Origin: Crocinitomicaceae bacterium
Lineage (GTDB): Bacteria; Bacteroidota; Bacteroidia; Flavobacteriales_D; Crocinitomicaceae
Reading direction: 5' to 3'
Length of the DNA stretch: 64,000 bases
Assembly: GCA_018402525.1 (NCBI GenBank)
Contig: JAGYIR010000009.1
Coordinates: 62,001-126,000 of the forward strand
Shown: piece after piece, positions 15,425 through 22,723 of the stretch
Layout: the number at the start of each line of letters is the position of its first letter
Position numbering within the stretch: position 1 is the stretch's first letter
The notes under the pieces: generated by a model
Databases searched by the model: none
The model's input: the letters and a program-made list of their open reading frames with translations, nothing else
Told to the model about the DNA's origin: nothing
Made by a program: the position numbers and the translations under genes

Positions 15425-16228
15425 TCATTTGATAAACAATATTCTCTCAAAATAACTGCTATTTGAAGCCCCTGGTTCTTCTTTGAAAATTCCGTACACT
15501 GCTGAACCGCTACCTGTCATGCTGGCATAAATTGCGCCTTCTGCGTACAAATCTTCTTTTATCCACTTGATTTCTGGATACAATTGAAACGCGGATCTTT
15601 CAAATGCATTGATCAGTTCATTTTTCCAATTGGCAATCGGTCGACGAATAATTTCTTCAATGGAAGATTGATTTTCACTTATCGACACATGTGCATATGC
15701 TTCTCTTGTTCCAATGTGTAATCCTGGGTGGATTAGTTTGATGTAGTATCCTTTCAAATCGACATGAATTGGTGATAAAATTTCGCCACGACCACGCGTC
15801 AATTGAGGTTCATTGTCGACAAAAAAGGCACAATCGCTTCCCAAAGTCGCAGCGTAGTTTCTTAATTCATCTCTGCTTAATCCAAGGTCAAATAGTTGAT
15901 TCAACCCAATCAATGTGTAGGTCGCATCTGCTGATCCTCCACCCAGTCCTGCTCCCATCGGGATGTTTTTGAGTAAATGGATATAAACAGGCGAAAGATT
16001 GTGCGCATCTTTTAACACTTCATATGCCCGAACCACAAGGTTGTCAGAAGTCGTTCCTTCAATTTTCAATCCACTTTGGTGAAAGCTAAACTCCTTTGCG
16101 GGTAAGATTTCCAAGACATCGGTCAAAGGAATGGGCATCATCACGGTTTCAATTTCGTGGTAGCCGTCGTCCCTTTTTCTGAGAACGTTTAATCCCAGGT
16201 TTATCTTTGCCGGTGGAAAAAGTATCAT
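15425..16228 (-). CDS. ispE: 4-diphosphocytidyl-2-C-methyl-D-erythritol kinase
   Basis: A 267-residue GHMP kinase that phosphorylates CDP-methylerythritol in the MEP pathway of isoprenoid synthesis. Visible are the N-terminal PAKINLGLNV, the ATP-binding glycine loop PMGAGLGGGSADA near residue 90, and the C-terminal MTGSGSAVYGIF. A promoter box lies five bases before the ATG, which suggests a leaderless transcript. It is divergent from accA. The extreme C-terminus (SYFERILFIK) is less typical than the rest but the length is normal. Confidence 0.95.
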   Translation of the reverse strand: MILFPPAKINLGLNVLRKRDDGYHEIETVMMPIPLTDVLEILPAKEFSFHQSGLKIEGTTSDNLVVRAYEVLKDAHNLSPVYIHLLKNIPMGAGLGGGSADATYTLIGLNQLFDLGLSRDELRNYAATLGSDCAFFVDNEPQLTRGRGEILSPIHVDLKGYYIKLIHPGLHIGTREAYAHVSISENQSSIEEIIRRPIANWKNELINAFERSAFQLYPEIKWIKEDLYAEGAIYASMTGSGSAVYGIFKEEPGASNSSYFERILFIK

Positions 16229-16233
16229 GCAAC

Positions 16234-16241
16234 AAAGTTAG
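16234..16241 (-). promoter_or_regulatory. ispE promoter -7 box (TAACTTTG on the minus strand)
   Basis: The minus strand reads TAACTTTG, ending five bases before the ispE ATG. This puts the expected transcription start at or next to the start codon. Confidence 0.5.
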
Positions 16242-16289
16242 AAGAAGTAAACAATTTTTGTAACTTTCGCCTCTCAAATTAGAATGATA

Positions 16290-17243
16290 ATGGCAACATA
16301 TTTAGATTTTGAAGAACCGATCAAGGAATTAGAAGACCAAATTATTCAAACGCAAGAAATTGGTGAGAATACAGAGGTTGACATGCAGGATAAGATTGCA
16401 GAGCTGGAGAAAAAATTGAAATCTAAAACCAAAGAAATTTTTTCAAATTTAACTCCTTGGCAACGTGTTCAATTATCGCGACATCCAGATCGTCCTTATA
16501 CATTAGCTTACATCAATGCGATGACAGACGGGCAATTTCAAGAGTTACATGGCGATCGTAGTGTAAAAGACGACAAAGCCATGGTGGGTGGATTTGGTTT
16601 AATGGATGGTCAAACAGTTATGTTTATCGGACAGCAAAAAGGTGTTAACACGAAAATGCGTCAATTCAGAAATTTTGGAATGCCGAATCCTGAAGGCTAT
16701 AGAAAGGCGTTGCGTTTGATGAAATTGGCAGAGAAGTTTAACAAGCCAATTGTAACGTTTATCGATACACCTGGAGCATTTCCTGGATTAGAAGCCGAAG
16801 AACGAGGACAAGGAGAAGCGATTGCACGAAACATTTACGAAATGATGCGCTTGAAAGTCCCTGTGATTTGTGTGATTGTTGGAGAAGGAGCTTCAGGTGG
16901 TGCATTGGGAATTGGTGTCGGCGATAAAGTGGTGATGATGGAAAACACATGGTATTCGGTAATTTCACCTGAATCATGTTCATCGATCCTTTGGCGTTCA
17001 TGGGAATACAAAGAGCAAGCTGCGGATGCGTTGAAGCTGACTTCTACGGACATGAAAAAACTAGGGTTGGTAGACGACGTAATTAAGGAACCTTCAAACG
17101 GTGCACACAGAAATCACGACGAAGCATTCAAATTAGTCAAAAAAGCAATTACCAAATATATTGCAGAGTTAAAAGATGTTGACCCAACGAAACGCATCAA
17201 TGATCGTATCGAAGCATTCTCAAAGCGAGGTGTTTGGAAGTAA
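16290..17243 (+). CDS. accA: acetyl-CoA carboxylase carboxyltransferase subunit alpha
   Basis: A 317-residue protein that, with AccD, transfers the carboxyl group from biotin to acetyl-CoA to form malonyl-CoA for fatty acid synthesis. The N-terminal coiled region ([15 protein letters not shown]), the LARHPDRPY-like [12 protein letters not shown], and the crotonase-fold segments ([38 protein letters not shown]) are all present. ATGs exist at 16284 and 16290; the second fits the family N-terminus better. A TAACTTTC box lies at 16261. A terminator follows the gene. Confidence 0.96.
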   Translation: MATYLDFEEPIKELEDQIIQTQEIGENTEVDMQDKIAELEKKLKSKTKEIFSNLTPWQRVQLSRHPDRPYTLAYINAMTDGQFQELHGDRSVKDDKAMVGGFGLMDGQTVMFIGQQKGVNTKMRQFRNFGMPNPEGYRKALRLMKLAEKFNKPIVTFIDTPGAFPGLEAEERGQGEAIARNIYEMMRLKVPVICVIVGEGASGGALGIGVGDKVVMMENTWYSVISPESCSSILWRSWEYKEQAADALKLTSTDMKKLGLVDDVIKEPSNGAHRNHDEAFKLVKKAITKYIAELKDVDPTKRINDRIEAFSKRGVWK

Positions 17244-17258
17244 ATAACATTGAATTTA

Positions 17259-17292
17259 AAAAATCCGTTCGCCTAAGGTGGACGGATTTTTT
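17259..17292 (+). terminator. Rho-independent terminator of accA
   Basis: AAAATCCGT at the left pairs with ACGGATTTT at the right around a partly paired TCGCC/GGTGG inner stem, followed by a T-run. Confidence 0.8.
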
Positions 17293-17352
17293 ATTTGTAA
17301 GCGAACTGAATACTGATCGTCCAACAAACTAGTTTCTAATAAACAAACGACC

Positions 17353-18126
17353 GTGAAAATTGCACTGTTTTTAGTTTCTCTTATTACCGCGGGACTTTTT
17401 TCGAGTTGTGAAAATCCTACGCATCAACTTTCTCCTAGAGATCCCATTCAGTTTTCACAATATAACCTCATGGCATTGAAAACGAACGAACCGCACAAGA
17501 AATACAGCGATACCCTGGCAGCAATTGACGTGACGAAACTCGCAGATGCGCTGAACACACCAGAAAAACAACTCGCATTTTGGATCAATACGTACAACGC
17601 ATTGGTACAACAAAAAATCAAAGAAGACACATCGACATATCGCGACCCTTCGATCTTTTTCAAAGAACGTAATCTAGAAATCGGTAGTCAATTCATCAGC
17701 TTAGACGATATTGAAAACGGAATTTTGCGTGGTGAAATAATCGGTGCCTCGCCCCATTCGACAGACTCAGGGACCGCGGCAACCGGATTTATTGAACAAT
17801 TACGTTTAGGAAAAATCGAACCCCGCATCCATTTTGCACTGAACTGCGGCGCGACTTCTTGTCCCCCAATTGCTTTTTACTCAGACAACCAACTCGACGA
17901 ACAATTGACATTGGCAGAAGCTTCTTTTGTTCAAAGCAGTTCTATCTACACACCAGAAACGAATACACTGGAAATCAGTGAAATTTTTAAATGGTTTGAA
18001 GATGATTTTGGAGGTAGAAAAGGGGTGCTTGAATTAATGATTCGGTATGAGATTCTACCGAAAGATGCTTCACCAATAATTAAATTTACTCCGTATGACT
18101 GGAGTTTGACGTTGGAGAATTGGTAG
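17353..18126 (+). CDS. DUF547 domain lipoprotein
   Basis: A 257-residue protein with a GTG start, signal peptide and lipobox (LFSSC, Cys at about residue 19). The DUF547 signature is clear: FWINTYNALVQQ near residue 77, SLDDIENGILRG near 118, and the HFALNCGATSCPP motif near 158 with two conserved cysteines. The domain is thought to be papain/transglutaminase-like from its conserved Cys and His, but its activity is not established. It stands alone after accA. Confidence 0.88.
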   Translation: MKIALFLVSLITAGLFSSCENPTHQLSPRDPIQFSQYNLMALKTNEPHKKYSDTLAAIDVTKLADALNTPEKQLAFWINTYNALVQQKIKEDTSTYRDPSIFFKERNLEIGSQFISLDDIENGILRGEIIGASPHSTDSGTAATGFIEQLRLGKIEPRIHFALNCGATSCPPIAFYSDNQLDEQLTLAEASFVQSSSIYTPETNTLEISEIFKWFEDDFGGRKGVLELMIRYEILPKDASPIIKFTPYDWSLTLENW

Positions 18127-18291
18127 CTCTTTTTAATGAATTATGACTTTTCTGGTGATCTTTTGGTATCATCCACTAATAGTTTATAAGTATAACCCTA
18201 GGGGGGGGATTTCAGAAATACCTTTATCCACCTATGGTTTTCACTGAACTGTACACGGGGTATTAAGTTCAATAGATCAAAAAAAGCAGAT
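18127..18291. other. 165-bp intergenic spacer between convergent genes
   Basis: No gene or clear terminator stem is seen. The spacer contains a run of eight G residues at 18201-18208, unusual in this AT-rich sequence and a likely site of replication or sequencing slippage. Confidence 0.5.
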
Positions 18292-19194
18292 TCAATTAGA
18301 TTCGCTAAATGAAACCTGATATTCTTCAGTGTTACCACTTACCTCCTTGGTGTAGAAGAGCGTTCCATCATAAATATACCAATTAGGATTTAGCCACAAC
18401 TTTTTTATTTGGTGCACCAATTTTGCTTCACCAGTCGATGGGTTTACATGGTACCAATTGTATCCAAAATTAGTCGTGTTCAATAAGTAAAATGTCTGTT
18501 GAGCCTCATCGTAGAAGATAGATTGATGCTTCTTACTATAAATAAAAGGCTCAGTCGGTTTTAACGTTGTGAACGAAAGAACTTCTCCAAACTGATCAAA
18601 AATGACCAAGTGATTTGAATTTGTGCTATAAAAAGCGAACTTATTTTCAAGCACCGAAAACTGATAATCTACTACTTTATCTTGCTCCCTATACCTCCCA
18701 TAAAATTGCTCTGGTCCTAATCTTCTTTTCTCAATTCCAGGTGAACTTGCTCTTCCAACCATTCCTGACGATTTAGATGCATAACTAGCTACCCTAGTTC
18801 TAATATGCTTGGGACTGTAATAACGACGAACATAAACTGAGTTCTTTCCCTTTTGCTCATTACTACTAAATAATTCATTCACATCTACCTGCTTGTATTC
18901 AAAATACTCGTTTCCATCCTCCGTTTCTATTGTAACTACTCCTTTCGAGGCTTGCATATCTAGCATAGAATCCGCTTTTTCATTTTTTTCAGTCAATTGT
19001 TTAGCAAAAATTATTTTTCCTTCTTCGGCAACAAAAAATACAAAACCACTTTCGGTTGGAATGTACAAGGGGTTCCTTTCGTCAATGATGTTATTATTCT
19101 GATTTAATTCTTCAATCGTTTTATTTTCTTGAGCCAAAAGAGAAATACCCCAGACAAAGAGAGAAATAGAAAAGCAAAATAACTTCATATTCAT
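18292..19194 (-). CDS. secreted protein of unknown function
   Basis: A 300-residue protein with a signal peptide (ending LLAQ-EN near residue 22; start MNMKLFCF or, two codons later, MKLFCF). The mature part alternates short strands with aromatic residues (YGRYREQDKVVDYQFSVL, GYNWYHVNPSTGEAKLV) that look like propeller blades, but no family is recognised and no T9SS domain is visible. It is followed on the same strand, upstream, by the gene for a T9SS repeat protein. Confidence 0.65.
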   Translation of the reverse strand: MNMKLFCFSISLFVWGISLLAQENKTIEELNQNNNIIDERNPLYIPTESGFVFFVAEEGKIIFAKQLTEKNEKADSMLDMQASKGVVTIETEDGNEYFEYKQVDVNELFSSNEQKGKNSVYVRRYYSPKHIRTRVASYASKSSGMVGRASSPGIEKRRLGPEQFYGRYREQDKVVDYQFSVLENKFAFYSTNSNHLVIFDQFGEVLSFTTLKPTEPFIYSKKHQSIFYDEAQQTFYLLNTTNFGYNWYHVNPSTGEAKLVHQIKKLWLNPNWYIYDGTLFYTKEVSGNTEEYQVSFSESN

Positions 19195-19263
19195 ACGAGA
19201 TAGTTTGACTAAATATAAGCTATTATTCTGTCAGAAACAATAATATGCATAGCTACTTAATAG

Positions 19264-20868
19264 CTACTTAATAATCAACTTATCCATTATTCGCTCATAC
19301 TTACTATTAGTAAAGCATACGTAATAGATTCCAGAAGAAAAACTGCTTACATCTACAACGTGTTCATAAGCACTTTTCAATTGGATTGAGTACATAACCA
19401 TTCCATCAATTCCAACTATCTCTAACCGCCCTTCATCCTGAATAGCACCAAAATTTAAATACATTTCATCTGATGTAGGGTTTGGGTAAAGTTTCATATT
19501 GACACCCGATATTTCACTAGCATTCAATGTAGAGGTGATACTTACCATCCAATAATCTTCTTCTCCCCTAGAGTTTTCTGTCTTGTCTCCCGAAATATTT
19601 GATCTTGAATCACCAAAAAGACAAAACTCATTCGGTGCTATCTCAATAATTGAAGCAAGATTATCCCAATCACTCCCACCAATTGTTTTCTGCCACAACA
19701 GATTTCCCATAGTGTCAATACACACAGGCCACATATCCATTTGACCATTGGTGTTCTCAGTTTTATCTCCAGAAATACCACTTGCAGAAGAACCTGCAAT
19801 AAGCAATTGATTATTGCCTGTTAGACTCATTGAAAGAACCATCTCATTCAAGTCCCCTCCAATTACCTTGTCCCAGACAATATCACCGTCCAAGGTGAGT
19901 TTATTTATCCAGTAATCAGCCTCCCCAATACTCGGATCCGTTTTAGTACCTGAAACTCCAGAAGCTGATGAAGTTGCAACATAAAGATAGTCATCATAAT
20001 AAACGGGATGACCGAAACTTTCATAGAAATCTCCTCCCAAAGTCTTGTCCCATAGTAAATTTGAAGCTGGGTCTAACTTTACCACCCAAACATTATTAAA
20101 CCCATAGTTGTCCTCCGTTTTGTCTCCTGACTCATCTGAAAATGAACGTCCCGCAATGTACAAGTTATCGTCTTGATCTATCGTTGCACATTTACCTGCA
20201 ACGTCATCTCCTGAACCACCACCAATCGTCTTATCCCAAATAACATTGCCGTCTGAATCAATTCTTAAAATCCAATAATCTGTACCTCCCTTAGAGTTCT
20301 CTGTTTTGTTGCCAGAAATGTCTGAATTAGAATTACCCACTAAATAATAATCTCCATTGCTCAATTCAATAATATCAATTAAATCATCATTCGAGTCGCC
20401 ACCATAAGTTTCTTGCCATTCTATGTCCCCATTACTACCCAATTTCACTAACCAATAATCACGTCCTCCTATATTCGGAGCAGTTTTATTTCCAGAAATG
20501 GTAGATCCTGAACCTCCACCACATAAAACTCCACCATCTGGAGTCGCCATTAGTACATATAGTGCGTCTGTTAAATCACCACCTAATGATTTCTGCCAAT
20601 TAATTGAAAAGTCAGTTCCTACACTAACCACCCAATAATCACTTCCACCATAGTTAACTTCAGTTTTGTCTGCAGATATACCAGAAAATGACCAACCACC
20701 GACTATAAGGTCACTATTTGCAAGTTGAGTTGATGATGTCATAAACTCAGTAAAATCACCTCCAAAAGTTCTTTGATTGTTAATTATAGCTTGAGAATGA
20801 ACTTGGTCAAAAGCAGAAATAATTAATATAAAAAACCCGGCCAAACAAAATTGCTTCAAATATTGCAT
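19264..20868 (-). CDS. T9SS cargo with seven tandem DYW/SGDKTE repeats
   Basis: A 534-residue secreted protein. After the signal peptide (ending VHSQ near residue 26) there are seven units of about 55 residues, each with a core like SGDKTEN...GGxDYWxxxxxxxGxxxWxKTxGGxxxD, predicted to form a beta-propeller. The C-terminal domain begins LYPNPTSDEMYL near residue 463 and ends KLIIK, a T9SS type A sorting signal. It should be exported through the Gld/Spr machine. The ligand is unknown; similar repeat proteins are common among Bacteroidota surface proteins. Confidence 0.82.
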   Translation of the reverse strand: MQYLKQFCLAGFFILIISAFDQVHSQAIINNQRTFGGDFTEFMTSSTQLANSDLIVGGWSFSGISADKTEVNYGGSDYWVVSVGTDFSINWQKSLGGDLTDALYVLMATPDGGVLCGGGSGSTISGNKTAPNIGGRDYWLVKLGSNGDIEWQETYGGDSNDDLIDIIELSNGDYYLVGNSNSDISGNKTENSKGGTDYWILRIDSDGNVIWDKTIGGGSGDDVAGKCATIDQDDNLYIAGRSFSDESGDKTEDNYGFNNVWVVKLDPASNLLWDKTLGGDFYESFGHPVYYDDYLYVATSSASGVSGTKTDPSIGEADYWINKLTLDGDIVWDKVIGGDLNEMVLSMSLTGNNQLLIAGSSASGISGDKTENTNGQMDMWPVCIDTMGNLLWQKTIGGSDWDNLASIIEIAPNEFCLFGDSRSNISGDKTENSRGEEDYWMVSITSTLNASEISGVNMKLYPNPTSDEMYLNFGAIQDEGRLEIVGIDGMVMYSIQLKSAYEHVVDVSSFSSGIYYVCFTNSKYERIMDKLIIK

Positions 20869-20882
20869 AAAAAATGAAATTA

Positions 20883-20910
20883 AAAGTTAAGGAGTAAACT
20901 CCTTAACTTT
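20883..20910 (-). terminator. hairpin terminator
   Basis: AAAGTTAAGGAG (20883-20894) and CTCCTTAACTTT (20899-20910) form a perfect 12-bp stem with a 4-nt loop. It lies between the 80-residue gene at 20938 and the T9SS repeat gene and would end minus-strand transcripts from the former. Confidence 0.75.
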
Positions 20911-20937
20911 ATGTTTTAATCGAATACTAAGATACTG

Positions 20938-21180
20938 CTAATTTTTTATTGTTTGAAACGATTTCACAGAACCATCTGAAAATTCAAATCTATTTACCAA
21001 AACCCCAGAAGGCATATCCTCTTTTGGTTTAATAACATGAACTCTAGAATGATCCTTCTGTACAACAAAAGTTTTTCTGTACAGTTCATTCCCATTGAAA
21101 TCTAATAAAACATAATCAAATTTTGATGTCAATTTTTCTATATGAATCCTTGTGACTATGGTAATTTGAAATATGCTCAT
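20938..21180 (-). CDS. 80-residue protein resembling an orphan T9SS C-terminal domain
   Basis: A short protein (MSIFQITIVTRIHIEK...). Its layout, YVLLDFNGNELYRKTF then MPSGVLVNRFEFSDG then KSFQTIKN, resembles the second half of a T9SS type A sorting domain, which normally reads D.NGR.l...lp.G.Y...l...g....kl.k. There is no signal peptide and no passenger domain. It may be a remnant of a larger cargo gene, or a small independent protein of the same fold. A terminator follows it. Confidence 0.5.
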   Translation of the reverse strand: MSIFQITIVTRIHIEKLTSKFDYVLLDFNGNELYRKTFVVQKDHSRVHVIKPKEDMPSGVLVNRFEFSDGSVKSFQTIKN

Positions 21181-21221
21181 TCAAAACAATTTTGTATCTT
21201 GTAGAACAATAAACTAAACCC

Positions 21222-21728
21222 ATGTGGCATAAAGTTACCTGTTTCCTACTTTTTACACTTTTGCTGAGCTTTCTCTCATTAGCTCAGAAACTCGAAGATT
21301 TCGATTTGTTATACGTATTGGATGAATATAAATATCCGCGTGGCAGAACCTACACCATTACGGATGATAGTCCCAACCATTTTAAACTTAGAAAGGGGAA
21401 AGTAACAATCGCTGTTCGTGACAGAGGTGAGTTTTTTGCACATTCAGGAAAAGCAGAGGATTTTACGGTAAAGACAACCAAAAAAGGAGACCAGGTTCTT
21501 ACGTTCTACGCTTTAAACTCGCTGATGGCTAAAGGTCGTAGTCTTAATTTTGAGGTAACTCTTCACACTAACGGTACTATCACCATTCATCATTTTCACA
21601 GACTTGTCTATGACCATGGTACTGTGAGCTATTACGACAAGAAGTTCGACAGGTATTACTTCGGTCATGCGGCATCTAAAGACGAAATTAAAGAGATTAA
21701 CGATTATTGGGATAACCAACGTAGGTAG
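21222..21728 (+). CDS. secreted protein of unknown function
   Basis: A 168-residue protein with a signal peptide (MWHKVTCFLLFTLLLSFLSLAQ) and a basic, beta-rich mature domain (KLRKGKVTIAVRDRGEFF, TFYALNSLMAKGRSLNFEV). I recognise no family. It is a single gene divergent from the 80-residue protein and followed by the palindrome-rich leader of the glycosyltransferase operon. Confidence 0.65.
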   Translation: MWHKVTCFLLFTLLLSFLSLAQKLEDFDLLYVLDEYKYPRGRTYTITDDSPNHFKLRKGKVTIAVRDRGEFFAHSGKAEDFTVKTTKKGDQVLTFYALNSLMAKGRSLNFEVTLHTNGTITIHHFHRLVYDHGTVSYYDKKFDRYYFGHAASKDEIKEINDYWDNQRR

Positions 21729-21797
21729 AAGAAAGAAGATTACCCAAATTAAATAGTTCTTGTTGCAGTAACATGGCTTTGTGCTTTGGTATTTATA

Positions 21798-21888
21798 TAT
21801 CGAAATATTGTGATATATAAATTAATAACACCTTCATTTACAATGTGTTATCATTTACAACAGTTTGCAATATCGCAATATTTCGATA
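21798..21888. repeat. pair of inverted AT-rich palindromes upstream of the glycosyltransferase operon
   Basis: TATCGAAATATTGTGATAT (21798-21816) and its reverse complement with one mismatch (21870-21888) face each other across 53 bp. Each is itself nearly palindromic (TATATC/GATATA; GCAATATCG/CGATATTGC at 21867-21892). They could form operator sites for a dimeric regulator or a large cruciform. The operon start codon is at 21981. Confidence 0.65.
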
Positions 21889-21980
21889 TTGCCATATTAC
21901 TCCAAGTTCAACAATTCTTAACATCAACCAGCATTTTTCACCACTGCATTTTAGTTCCATCATTTTCTTTAATTTCGCAC

Positions 21981-22670
21981 ATGCAAAAGCCCATTGTATC
22001 AGTTGTAATTCCAGCCTTTAACGAAGAGCAATCCATCGGAAAAGTAGTTGAGGACATTCCAAAAGACATTGTTCAGTACATTATTGTTGTGAATAATAAT
22101 TCAACAGATAACACTGTCACTATAGCCCAAAATGCTGGTGCAATCGTTTTAAACGAAACACGAAAAGGATACGGTTGGGCGTGTTTGAAAGGCATTGAAA
22201 AATGCAAAGAACTGAATACCGATATTATTGTTTTTTTAGACGGTGATTACTCCGATTACCCCCAGGAAATTCCACAAGTGATTGCTCCAATTCTAGAAAA
22301 TGACATGGATTTAGTCATTGGGTCTCGTGTGCTGGGACAACGAGAAAAAGGTTCATTAACCCCACAGCAGGTATTCGGGAATTGGCTAGCAACTCGCTTA
22401 ATCAGAATTTTTTATGGTGCAAAATTCACCGATTTGGGTCCTTTTCGTGCAATGAAATTTGAATCGCTTCTACAACTAAAAATGGCAGATAAAACCTACG
22501 GTTGGACAATTGAAATGCAGATAAAAGCAGTGAAGTGTAGAATGAAACATTGCGAAGTTCCTGTCAACTACAAACGTCGAATTGGTAAATCTAAAGTAAG
22601 TGGTACTGTAAAAGGTAGTGTACTTGCAGGAATAAAGATTATATTTGCCGTCTTTAAGTACCGTTTTTAA
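21981..22670 (+). CDS. family 2 glycosyltransferase, polyprenyl-phosphate-sugar synthase-like
   Basis: A 229-residue cytoplasmic GT-A enzyme. The start MQKPIVSVVIPAFNEEQSIG, the nucleotide-sugar motif VNNNSTDNT and the metal-binding FLDGDYSD are as in dolichol/polyprenol-phosphate mannose or glucose synthases, and the final third (YGWTIEMQIKAV...VPVNYKRRIGKSKVSGT) matches that subgroup. It lacks C-terminal membrane helices. The frame is open further upstream to 21786, but that stretch covers the palindromes and is not protein-like. It is first in a three-gene operon and may charge a lipid carrier for the GT-C enzyme two genes on. Confidence 0.88.
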   Translation: MQKPIVSVVIPAFNEEQSIGKVVEDIPKDIVQYIIVVNNNSTDNTVTIAQNAGAIVLNETRKGYGWACLKGIEKCKELNTDIIVFLDGDYSDYPQEIPQVIAPILENDMDLVIGSRVLGQREKGSLTPQQVFGNWLATRLIRIFYGAKFTDLGPFRAMKFESLLQLKMADKTYGWTIEMQIKAVKCRMKHCEVPVNYKRRIGKSKVSGTVKGSVLAGIKIIFAVFKYRF

Positions 22671-22723
22671 AATTTAAAATGCACGCTATCAATTTGACTA
22701 TTAAATATCCAGCTATTGCCATC

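Noticed and set aside
21786-21980. An upstream extension of the first glycosyltransferase (65 residues)
   Set aside because: It covers the AT-rich palindromes and has no protein-like pattern; the family N-terminus begins at 21981.
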